From NCBI GenBank assembly GCA_031553045.1, contig JAVBLZ010000006.1:310001-374000 (forward strand): a stretch of 64,000 nt of DNA, read 5' to 3'. Below are positions 17,691-25,699 of this stretch, piece by piece. The stretch's first letter is position 1. Each line of letters starts with the position of its first letter. Made by a program: the position numbers and the translations under genes. This stretch comes from CALXQW01 sp031553045. GTDB taxonomy: Bacteria; Verrucomicrobiota; Verrucomicrobiia; Opitutales; Intestinicryptomonadaceae. The notes beneath the pieces are model-generated. The model searched no databases and was not told where the DNA came from. It saw nothing but the letters and a program-made list of their open reading frames with translations.

Positions 17691-18320
17691 ATGAAAAAAG
17701 TCTTCTTTGCTTTTACACTTTTTTTCTTTGGTTTTTCCCTCTTTGCTTTGCAGAAATATAAAATTGAAGTTTATGACGGTCATTATGTTATTTTGGACGA
17801 GACTTTCATGCTGGCCGAAGGCAAGTTTATTAAAAAACAGGTTGTTGATGGAGAGATTATCCGCTTACCCGACGATAAAAAAGCTGTAATAGAATTGTCG
17901 GAAAAACAGCTTGATGAAATGGCGGAATGTAAGCGCAAAATCGTCGAACATATAGCCGAAATTAACGTTAAAAGCAGGGCGGAAAGCCACCACAATCTTT
18001 ATAATAAAAGCCTAATCGCCACAGAATTTCTGCTGCAAAATTCTGACAAAGCTGATTCTTTGCTGCTGACTCTAAAAAATACCGAAATCATAAGTTATAC
18101 GCAAGACGGCAAAATAATTAAGCATGTCGAAGACGAAAACGCACAAAAACTAATTAAAATAGGTGTCCCAACGCTCATAATTTATAATGGAGACCACCGA
18201 CGTATCAAAGACAAAGTCCCATTTTGGGGCGATATTCCGATTGCGGGGCGCTTATTCCACTCGGAAGGTTGGACTATGTCGTCAAAATATTTTTGGGTGT
18301 TAATAACACCGGCCAAGTAA
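17691..18320 (+). CDS. Small exported protein with a secretin C-terminal signature
   Basis: 209 residues from the ATG at 17691, chosen for its signal peptide (MKKVFFAFTLFFFGFSLFAL) over the TTG at 17676. The last 45 residues (GVPTLIIYNGDHRR, then KDKVPFWGDIPIAGRLF, HSEG, WVLITP) closely follow the end of the type II/III secretin core, whose consensus is VPxLGDIPxLGxLF...LLIxITP. The rest is only about 130 residues (AESHHNLYNKSLIATEFLL and similar) and is far too short for N domains and a full beta barrel, which normally need more than 200 residues. It could be a decayed or specialised secretin fragment, or a stand-alone domain. Function unknown; no pilus or secretion genes adjoin it. Confidence 0.65.
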   Translation: MKKVFFAFTLFFFGFSLFALQKYKIEVYDGHYVILDETFMLAEGKFIKKQVVDGEIIRLPDDKKAVIELSEKQLDEMAECKRKIVEHIAEINVKSRAESHHNLYNKSLIATEFLLQNSDKADSLLLTLKNTEIISYTQDGKIIKHVEDENAQKLIKIGVPTLIIYNGDHRRIKDKVPFWGDIPIAGRLFHSEGWTMSSKYFWVLITPAK

Positions 18321-18342
18321 CATTAAGGGTGGTCTTTTTTTT
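18308..18342 (+). terminator. Weak terminator overlapping the end of the secretin-tail gene
   Basis: ACCGGCC (18308-18314) can pair with GGGTGGT (18327-18333) with one mismatch and one G-U pair, followed by eight T. The stem begins inside the coding end and is imperfect. Confidence 0.35.
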
Positions 18343-18389
18343 GTAATTTGAGATTATATATCATTGAATAGAGCTCTGATAATTTTAAG

Positions 18390-19772
18390 ATGATAATCAT
18401 GAATTTGAAAAAATTTAATTCAACATTGCTCGCCAAGCTCTGCGATTATGAAAGTAAGGAACTGATAGACCACCCTACTCATGAAAAACTTGCCGCATAT
18501 TTAAAATCTGAGAATAAAAGTTTATCAGAAAATAATTTTGGGATGTATATGTTATATGCGCTTGGCACCTTGCTTTTTGCATTTGGGCTGATACTTTTAA
18601 CGTCTCACAACTGGGATTATCTGGCAAGACCCGTACGCCTGTCTATCGCCTTTTTGCCTCTGATTGCAAGCATTGTAATGACTATCTTTATGCTGCCAAA
18701 ATTTAAGGGTTCTGCTTGGATGGAACTACCGGCAACTCTTAATATCATAGGTGTTATATGCGCCATAGCGGTTGTGTCGCAAATTTATCATATAGACGGA
18801 AATTTATGGTCATTCGTAACCGGCGTGCTGGCGCTTACAATACTTGTTCCTATTTTATATAATTCCAAACTCGCACTCTTAATTTGCGTTGTAAATTTTT
18901 TGATACTTATGCCGGATGGCATATACAAATTTGAGAATTTGCAAACTTTACATATTTTTACGCTCATAATTGCCGCTTTAATCTTCCTTTTTTATTTTAA
19001 GTGTAGCGGTGGCCTTTTTTGGTTTTTATCAGCATTAATTTATTTGTCGTCAGTTCCGTTTATACTTTGCAATCTGACAGATAAATTTTACGACAACAAT
19101 ATTCCTGAAATATTGTTTTCTTCCATATATTTTTCTATCCTATTATTGATAGACTTTAATTTTTCAGACAACACCGCTTACGCTGCAAAAAAAAGCAATG
19201 TTTTAGAGCGCCTGCCCTTTATTTTGATAGGAATTACGGGTTTGGTTTATATATCTATTTTTCACATATTTATTGATGAAAATATGTTCGGAAAATTTTA
19301 CGAAAAAGAAGATCCCATATACCCTATCAGTTCTCTGGTTTTAATTTTTGTATTGCTTGCGGCTTTTTTATTTTTGTCTGCAAAAGCAATTAACAAGACT
19401 ATTAAAAACAACGGATTATCTCAAAATCCACCATTCATTTTTATGGCTTTGATAAGCCTTGTTGTCTGTCTAGAATATGTGCTTAATCTTTATTTTGCCC
19501 CCGATTCATTTCTTTTTTTCATAAAAGTTTTATCGGCGATAGTTCTTTCGGCATCTGCCCTGCTGTTTATTTTTAAAGGCATGAAATTTGATAATTTTTT
19601 GTCCTTGAATTTGGGCGCAATAATTGTGATAGCGCAGGCAATAGCTTACTTTTTCAAGATGGACACAAGCATGCTTATCAGGGCATTTTTGTACATCCTA
19701 TTTGGGCTTATATTAATTGGTCTAAATCTGTTTTTGGTAAATAAAAAGAATCTGAAAGGGAAAGTAGATTAA
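18390..19772 (+). CDS. DUF2157 multi-pass membrane protein
   Basis: 460 residues. A short cytosolic N-terminal segment (LLAKLCDYESKELIDHP) is followed by about 12 hydrophobic helices from residue 52 on (YMLYALGTLLFAFGLILL; LPLIASIVMTIFML and so on). This is the layout of DUF2157 proteins, whose function is unknown. The next gene, three bases away, encodes a GDYXXLXY protein. The two families commonly occur as a pair, so they probably form a membrane complex. Either ATG at 18390 or 18399 could start the protein; neither has a clear Shine-Dalgarno. Confidence 0.75.
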   Translation: MIIMNLKKFNSTLLAKLCDYESKELIDHPTHEKLAAYLKSENKSLSENNFGMYMLYALGTLLFAFGLILLTSHNWDYLARPVRLSIAFLPLIASIVMTIFMLPKFKGSAWMELPATLNIIGVICAIAVVSQIYHIDGNLWSFVTGVLALTILVPILYNSKLALLICVVNFLILMPDGIYKFENLQTLHIFTLIIAALIFLFYFKCSGGLFWFLSALIYLSSVPFILCNLTDKFYDNNIPEILFSSIYFSILLLIDFNFSDNTAYAAKKSNVLERLPFILIGITGLVYISIFHIFIDENMFGKFYEKEDPIYPISSLVLIFVLLAAFLFLSAKAINKTIKNNGLSQNPPFIFMALISLVVCLEYVLNLYFAPDSFLFFIKVLSAIVLSASALLFIFKGMKFDNFLSLNLGAIIVIAQAIAYFFKMDTSMLIRAFLYILFGLILIGLNLFLVNKKNLKGKVD

Positions 19773-19775
19773 GTT

Positions 19776-20453
19776 ATGAAAAGTCACAAAACCCTTATTG
19801 CTATAATAATTTTATTTATATGTCAGATATGTTTGCTTTCTAGATTTGTCTGGAAATATGAATTGGCAGACGCAGAAGCGCCAGTTTTTAAATTCAAGAC
19901 AAGCCCCGTTGACCCTTACGATATTTACAGAGGCAAATATGTATCGCTAAATTTTTCGGATGTAACTTTAGACTATAAAGAAGGCAATGACCTGCTGGAT
20001 ACAGAAATTGCAGAACGTCTTAAGACTGCGCAAAATGAAGTTTATGACAAACCCATCCGCTTTTATTCTTCAGATTCAAAATACAAAATTAAAATCTATT
20101 TTCATGTTGATAAAAACGGCTTTGCAACCCCGTCTTTTACTCCAGATAAAGACAACCCCGATTCGTATTTGGATTTATACGCTTCTTCATACCATAAAAA
20201 GACCAACAAGCTTTCAATCGCCTATCCATTCAATAAGTTTTTCACAAATGAACATGACGCCAAAGAAATTGAAGACGGATACAATGAATATGTAAAAAAC
20301 AATCAAGATGCCAACACCTATGTATTGGTGGCTATAAAAGACGGCGTTTATGTAGTCAAAGACCTATACATAAATAATCTGCCTTCCAAAGAATTTCTGA
20401 AAAAAATCAGGGAAGAAAAATCAGAAGGCTCTAAAAAGATTGAAATTAACTGA
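19776..20453 (+). CDS. GDYXXLXY family membrane-anchored protein
   Basis: 225 residues: one N-terminal TM helix (TLIAIIILFICQICLLSRFV), then an extracytoplasmic domain starting with FKTSPVDPYDIYRGKYVSLNF. This matches the family motif (PxDPxxxxxGDYxxLxY) with GKY for GDY and F for the last Tyr. The rest is charged and ends in a Lys/Glu-rich tail. It is the partner gene of the DUF2157 protein upstream. Biochemical role unknown. The stop overlaps the end of the convergent MFS gene by 8 bases. Confidence 0.75.
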   Translation: MKSHKTLIAIIILFICQICLLSRFVWKYELADAEAPVFKFKTSPVDPYDIYRGKYVSLNFSDVTLDYKEGNDLLDTEIAERLKTAQNEVYDKPIRFYSSDSKYKIKIYFHVDKNGFATPSFTPDKDNPDSYLDLYASSYHKKTNKLSIAYPFNKFFTNEHDAKEIEDGYNEYVKNNQDANTYVLVAIKDGVYVVKDLYINNLPSKEFLKKIREEKSEGSKKIEIN

Positions 20454-21615
20454 CCCTGTCGTGCAATCTTTTTGGGAGAACAAACAGCACTATTGCCAGT
20501 AGAGCAATCACCACAAAGGAAACCCTGAGCGTGTAGAACTTGGCTATGCCGCCAATCACAAGCGGGCTAAGTAAAAATGCCATGTAACCTATTAAAGTTA
20601 TTGAAGATATCGCCACACTTGGCTTCATTCTAAAAGACTTGCCCGCCGCACTAAAACAAAGCGGAACAACTGAAGATACGCCAAAGCCCACAAACGCCAG
20701 GCCTATGCAAGCCAAAACAATGTCCGGAGAAATTATCACCAAAAATATCCCAACAAAAATCAGTACGGCGTTTGCACGCAACACCCTAATTATTCCGAAT
20801 AAAGTAACAAACGTATCAGACAAAAACCTGCCAAGCATCATATTGCCAAGGTAAATCATCAATCCCAATCTTTGATATTCAGGAGTAATTTGCAATGTGT
20901 CAGAAAAATATACAACAGACCAATCATGCATTGCGCTTTCTGTGAACATACTTGAGAACGCCAAAATGCCCAACGTAAATACAAAGAGCGAGGGTCTAAA
21001 CATGCTTTTTGTCTTTGTGGCGTCTTCATGACTTTTTGCGGAGTAATCTTTATTTACAAGCTTGCACCAAACCAAAATCATTATCCCCAAAGCGGTGGCG
21101 GCGACTATCGCAAAATGCGCCTGTATAGAAAGATGTGGCGCAAAAAAATGTGCGAATATCACGCCTAAAAATCCGCCCAAACTCCAAATCCCATGGAAAG
21201 TGCCAAGTATGCTGCGCTTATATAAAGTTTCAACACTCACACCATTTGTATTGGCGGAAATTGTTATAAAGTTTGCCGCAGATCCATAAAGAAACAGAGC
21301 CGCAAAAAGCGTAATCTCATTACTTACATACGCAAGCATAAGCAACATGAATGTGTACATGCATGCTGCTACAAAAATCATTTTTTTACTGCCAAACTTA
21401 TTTGTCAAATAACCCGTAAGGGGTATGGAAGTAAACATACCTAATGGCAGCGCAAAAAGCATAAGACCCAGCCATGTATTGGTCAGCTCCAAAGAGCTTT
21501 TTATATCCGAAATCCTGCTTGCAAAAGTAGAAAATACCATGCCCTGAGCCAACATCACCACGCCCAATGAAAAACGAAAGATACGCAACTGATTTAAAGT
21601 AAAATTTTCCGACAT
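20446..21615 (-). CDS. MFS transporter
   Basis: 389 residues and about 12 TM helices. I start it at the ATG at 21615 (MSENFTLNQLRIFRFSLGV); the open frame extends 97 codons upstream but that part runs antisense into lepA and has no membrane or family character. The loop between helices 2 and 3 (GYLTNKFGSKKMIF) carries the MFS motif A pattern, and NTNGVSVETLYKRSILGTFH is typical of the FucP/YbjJ-like branch (sugar or drug carrier). Substrate unknown. Single gene, convergent with the GDYXXLXY gene and divergent from lepA. Confidence 0.85.
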   Translation of the reverse strand: MSENFTLNQLRIFRFSLGVVMLAQGMVFSTFASRISDIKSSLELTNTWLGLMLFALPLGMFTSIPLTGYLTNKFGSKKMIFVAACMYTFMLLMLAYVSNEITLFAALFLYGSAANFITISANTNGVSVETLYKRSILGTFHGIWSLGGFLGVIFAHFFAPHLSIQAHFAIVAATALGIMILVWCKLVNKDYSAKSHEDATKTKSMFRPSLFVFTLGILAFSSMFTESAMHDWSVVYFSDTLQITPEYQRLGLMIYLGNMMLGRFLSDTFVTLFGIIRVLRANAVLIFVGIFLVIISPDIVLACIGLAFVGFGVSSVVPLCFSAAGKSFRMKPSVAISSITLIGYMAFLLSPLVIGGIAKFYTLRVSFVVIALLAIVLFVLPKRLHDRVS

Positions 21616-21733
21616 AAAAATTATCGGGTAACTTTCATTTAAAATATTTTTTTTGCAAGAAATAACTATTACAAATTGGAAAAATAGCTTGCAAGACCAC
21701 AAAGACTTTTCGATTATCATCCGCTTATTTGAG

Positions 21734-23533
21734 ATGGAAAACATAGAGAATATAAGAAACTTTTGTATCATTGCGCACGTTGACCACGGTAAGACAACCC
21801 TTTCCGATAGACTTCTTGAAGCCACAAAAACCATTGAGAAAAGACAAATGCAAGACCAGCTTTTGGATTCTATGGATATTGAACGTGAAAGAGGCATTAC
21901 AATCAAAAGCCATCCCGTCTCAATGTCTTATACCAGAGACGGCAAAGAGTATCTTCTCAACCTGATAGACACCCCCGGACACGTCGATTTTTCTTACGAA
22001 GTTTCACGCTCTTTGGCGGCCTGCGAGGGCGCATTATTGCTTGTTGATGCGGCACAAGGCGTAGAAGCGCAAACTGTGGCAAATGCGCATTTGGCAACTT
22101 CTCAGGGGTTGGAAATTATCCCCGTTGTTAACAAGATAGATTTGCCAAGCGCCCATGTTGATCAGGCGTTAAGGCAAATTGAAGATGTGCTAGCCCTTCC
22201 TGCTCAAGATGCAATTTTGGCTAGCGGAAAAGCGGGCTTGGGCATTACCGATATTTTAAATGCAGTCATAGACAAATTCCCATCTCCACGCTGGGCGGAT
22301 ATTCCGCAAGTGCGTGCGCTTGTTTTTGACAGTTTTTTTGACGCTTTTAAAGGCGTGATATGCTATGTAAGAATTTTCTCCGGAGAGTTAAAATCTGGCG
22401 ATGAAATCTTGATGATGAGCAACGGTGCACGCACCTCGATTAAAGAGGTTGGCCGCTTCAAACCAAAAATGGTTACGGAAAAAAAACTCACTGCAGGTTG
22501 CACGGGCTATGTTGTTACCAATATACGTGATGTTTCAGAAATCAAAATTGGCGACACCATAACTCTCACAAGCAACCCCGCTACCGAGATGCTCCCCGGT
22601 TATAAGGAAGTTAAGCCCATGGTTTTTGCGGGCATATATCCTGTTGATACTTCCGATTATGAAAAGCTCAAGAACTCTTTGGCGCGTCTGCAAATTAACG
22701 ACTCTGCCTTAAAGTATCAGTCTGAAACTTCCGTTGCGCTGGGGTTTGGTTTTAGGTGCGGCTTTTTGGGTCTATTACACATGGAAATTGTGCAGGAAAG
22801 ATTGCGCAGAGAGTATGACTTGGATATAATTTCAACCTACCCAAGTGTCGTTTATAAACTCACAACTACAGACGGCACTCAGATGGAAATTGACAACCCC
22901 GTAAAGTTGCCAGACCCATCTTTGATAGATGTAATTTATGAGCCAATGATTAAAGCCTATATACATATCCCTACGGATTGCATAGGCGATATTCTTGCTT
23001 TAATTTCAGACAAGCGCGGCCTTTGCCTGCAAACTGAAACTATAGACGATACCCGTGTGATGCTCACCTGCTCTTTGCCCCTCAATGAAATTTTGGTGGA
23101 TTTTAACGACAAACTTAAATCTATAACCAGAGGCTATGGCAGTTTAGATTATGAGCTTTCAGATTATGTGCCATCGCCTTTGGTGCGTTTGGATATTTTA
23201 ATTAATACTGAAAATATAGACGCTTTTTCATCAATAGTTCACAAAGACAAAGCTGAATCTAAGGGCAGGATGCTTTGCGACAAATTGAAAAATATTCTGC
23301 CCAGACAGATGTTTAAAATTGCGATTCAAGCGGCGGTGGGCGGCAGGATTGTTGCACGTGAAAACGTGGGTTCGTTCCGCAAAGACGTTACAGCCAAGTG
23401 CTACGGCGGCGACATCACTCGCAAAAAGAAACTCCTTGAAAAGCAAAAAGAAGGTAAAAAACGCATGAAGCAAATAGGCAAAGTTGCAATCCCGCAGGAA
23501 GCCTTTGTCAATGTTCTAAAATCAAGTTCTTAA
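21734..23533 (+). CDS. lepA: Elongation factor 4 (back-translocating GTPase)
   Basis: 599 residues from the ATG at 21734 (MENIENIRNFCIIAHVDHGK), the standard LepA start; the open frame upstream is not conserved sequence. G1 is AHVDHGKTT, the switch region RERGITIKS, G3 DTPGHVDF, G4 NKIDLP. Domain order is G, II, III, V-like and the LepA-specific C-terminal domain (GDITRKKKLLEKQKEGKKRM). It binds ribosomes and remobilises stalled elongation complexes. The signal peptidase gene follows after one base, as in the classic lepA-lepB operon. Confidence 0.97.
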   Translation: MENIENIRNFCIIAHVDHGKTTLSDRLLEATKTIEKRQMQDQLLDSMDIERERGITIKSHPVSMSYTRDGKEYLLNLIDTPGHVDFSYEVSRSLAACEGALLLVDAAQGVEAQTVANAHLATSQGLEIIPVVNKIDLPSAHVDQALRQIEDVLALPAQDAILASGKAGLGITDILNAVIDKFPSPRWADIPQVRALVFDSFFDAFKGVICYVRIFSGELKSGDEILMMSNGARTSIKEVGRFKPKMVTEKKLTAGCTGYVVTNIRDVSEIKIGDTITLTSNPATEMLPGYKEVKPMVFAGIYPVDTSDYEKLKNSLARLQINDSALKYQSETSVALGFGFRCGFLGLLHMEIVQERLRREYDLDIISTYPSVVYKLTTTDGTQMEIDNPVKLPDPSLIDVIYEPMIKAYIHIPTDCIGDILALISDKRGLCLQTETIDDTRVMLTCSLPLNEILVDFNDKLKSITRGYGSLDYELSDYVPSPLVRLDILINTENIDAFSSIVHKDKAESKGRMLCDKLKNILPRQMFKIAIQAAVGGRIVARENVGSFRKDVTAKCYGGDITRKKKLLEKQKEGKKRMKQIGKVAIPQEAFVNVLKSSS

Positions 23534-23534
23534 T

Positions 23535-24824
23535 ATGCTGGGTCTATTTTCAAAAAATCGTAACGCAAAAAAGCGCAAGGCGGCAAAGCACTTGCACACT
23601 ATGGCATACAAGGTTTATAACTACCGTAAAGACGTCATATCTTTGGCGGACGCCACGGCGCTTAACAACCTTATAGACCTTCATGACGATTTAATTTTAG
23701 ACAGCAAAATTGAAAGCAAAGAATACGATGATTGCGCCGTAAAGCTTGAAAAACTCATGCGCAAATGCGGCGGTAAAATTTACCCCATGTCTTCATGGAC
23801 AGACAATGTTGAAACAATAATTCAGGTTGGGATTTTGGTTTTGACGATACGCAGTTTTTTCCTGCAACCCTTTAAAATTCCGACAAATTCCATGTTTCCA
23901 TCCTTCAACGGGATGACAGCGCAGGTTTATAAAGCGGATGAATCTTCACCAAACATATTGGGCAAGGCTTGGCGCTTTGCAACCTTGGGGGCGTGGAACT
24001 ACTCTCTCAACTCACCCGAAGATGGGGACTTGCTTTTAGAAATAAACCCTTTGAATCAAATTCACAACAAGGGTGGCATATTTGCCTATGATGTTGTGCC
24101 AAGCAAAATACTCGGTCTTGTTCCATTTGGCACGGAAAAGCAATATACTTTTGAAGTCAACTACAACAAAATACACCTGAACGTACCTGCCGATTTCCAA
24201 TTTGAAACTGTGATAGCGCAGGCTTATTTTAACCAGAAAAGTTTTGACGGTCTCATACAAAAAATTTACGACTCCGGCAATTTGGTTAACATTAACGGCA
24301 GAACCTTAATCAAGCTTGGCAAAGTAAAGAAAAACCATTCTATTTTAAACTTTGACATCTTAACGGGAGACATGCTCGTGGTTGATCGTTTTACTTACAA
24401 CTTCAGAAAGCCAAAAGTTGGCGAGTCTTTTGTCTTTCTCACAAAATATTGCGATGGTATGACAGCGTTAAACAATGGAGAAGTTGACGACAAATACTAT
24501 ATCAAACGCATAGCCGGCATGGGCGGCGATACCCTGCAAATTAAAAATTTTGAACTCTTGCGCAACGGCAAACCTGCGGAAGGCTCGGCAGCCTTTGCGC
24601 TCAACGCCAAGCGTGATGGGTTATACTGCGGTTATAAGCAGGACGGAATGATGTCTAATGAAGCGGTTGTAAAAATTCCCGAAAAATTTTACTATGCTCT
24701 TGGGGATAACTCCGCAAACAGCTTGGATAGCCGCTACTGGGGCTTTGTGCCAGAAAAAGCGGTAATAGGCAAAGCGCTTATAGTTGTGCATCCATTTACC
24801 GAACGCTGGGGAACAGTCAAGTAA
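23535..24824 (+). CDS. lepB: Signal peptidase I
   Basis: 429 residues. One TM helix (about 92-110) precedes the S26 catalytic domain. The nucleophile is S119 in KIPTNSMFPSF and the general base is K324 in DDKYYIKRIAGMGGD. Box E is GDNSANSLDSRYWGFVP. The long stretch between Ser and Lys (about 200 residues) is typical of the extended signal peptidases of Bacteroidetes and PVC bacteria. It removes signal peptides at the periplasmic face of the inner membrane. Co-transcribed with lepA. Its end overlaps the convergent lipA end by 8 bases. Confidence 0.94.
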   Translation: MLGLFSKNRNAKKRKAAKHLHTMAYKVYNYRKDVISLADATALNNLIDLHDDLILDSKIESKEYDDCAVKLEKLMRKCGGKIYPMSSWTDNVETIIQVGILVLTIRSFFLQPFKIPTNSMFPSFNGMTAQVYKADESSPNILGKAWRFATLGAWNYSLNSPEDGDLLLEINPLNQIHNKGGIFAYDVVPSKILGLVPFGTEKQYTFEVNYNKIHLNVPADFQFETVIAQAYFNQKSFDGLIQKIYDSGNLVNINGRTLIKLGKVKKNHSILNFDILTGDMLVVDRFTYNFRKPKVGESFVFLTKYCDGMTALNNGEVDDKYYIKRIAGMGGDTLQIKNFELLRNGKPAEGSAAFALNAKRDGLYCGYKQDGMMSNEAVVKIPEKFYYALGDNSANSLDSRYWGFVPEKAVIGKALIVVHPFTERWGTVK

Positions 24825-25674
24825 GCGCCTCAAGGTAAGACTCTGCGGCCTTATAAGAGCTGCGCACAAAAGGGTCGCTTTGCACGCTTTTAAAGCCGAG
24901 TTTTTTTGCAAAAATTTTCCAATGCGCAAACTCTGCGGGGGTTACATATCTTGATACTTCAATTTGCATTTTAGTCGGCCGCAAATATTGACCAAGTGTG
25001 AGAATTTGCACACCCGAATTTGAGAGGTCTTGAATTGTTTTTTCAATTTGCTTTTCAGTTTCTCCCAAACCCAGCATTAAGCCGCTTTTGACCAAAACAC
25101 CCGCTTTTACTCCGTATTCCAGAACCTTTAAGGATGTTGCGTAATTTGCTTTTATACGTATGGTTTCTTGCAACTGCTCAACGGTTTCAAGATTGTGCCC
25201 GAATACATCGGGTTTTGAATTTAAAACCGTATCCAAAGATTTTTCAACGCCCTGAAAATCAGGAATCAATATTTCGATTTTTATTCCTGAATTAATTTTT
25301 CTAATCGCATCCATGCAATCCGCCCAATGCCCTGCTCCGCCATCTTGCAAATCGTCTCTGGTAGGCGATGTAAGAACAGCATATTTAAGATTTAGCTTTT
25401 TTACATTTTCCGCCAGCCGCAAAGGTTCAGTAAAATCCGGTTTTTCAGGAGCACTTTTTGAGACTGCGCAGAATCTGCATTTTCTTGTGCATAATTCCCC
25501 AAGCAACATAAATGTTGCGGTTGCTCTTCCCCAGCATTCAGCCCTGTTTGGGCAAAGTGCACTGTTACAAACCGTGTTGAGTTTTCCTTCCTTAATCAGC
25601 TTTGAAGTCTCAATATATTTACCGCCTTGGGATGGCTTAATTTTTAACCAATCTGGTTTGGGATGCATGTTCAT
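24817..25674 (-). CDS. lipA: Lipoyl synthase
   Basis: 285 residues, normal length. The radical SAM cluster is C62-x3-C66-x2-C69 (LCTRKCRFCAV). The auxiliary cluster is C36-x4-C41-x5-C47 (TVCNSALCPNRAECWG). The C-terminal serine ligand lies in VRSSYKA (the RSSY motif). It inserts two sulfur atoms into octanoyl groups on 2-oxoacid dehydrogenases and GcvH. It lies 25 bases after the family B polymerase gene on the same strand. LipB or LplA is not in the window. Confidence 0.96.
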   Translation of the reverse strand: MNMHPKPDWLKIKPSQGGKYIETSKLIKEGKLNTVCNSALCPNRAECWGRATATFMLLGELCTRKCRFCAVSKSAPEKPDFTEPLRLAENVKKLNLKYAVLTSPTRDDLQDGGAGHWADCMDAIRKINSGIKIEILIPDFQGVEKSLDTVLNSKPDVFGHNLETVEQLQETIRIKANYATSLKVLEYGVKAGVLVKSGLMLGLGETEKQIEKTIQDLSNSGVQILTLGQYLRPTKMQIEVSRYVTPAEFAHWKIFAKKLGFKSVQSDPFVRSSYKAAESYLEALT

Positions 25675-25699
25675 GATTGAATGAAATACGCTCTAAAAT

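Noticed and set aside
21616..21906. 97-codon N-terminal extension of the MFS carrier
   Set aside because: It runs antisense through the lepA start, lacks any MFS character, and a normal start (ATG 21615) directly precedes the first helix.
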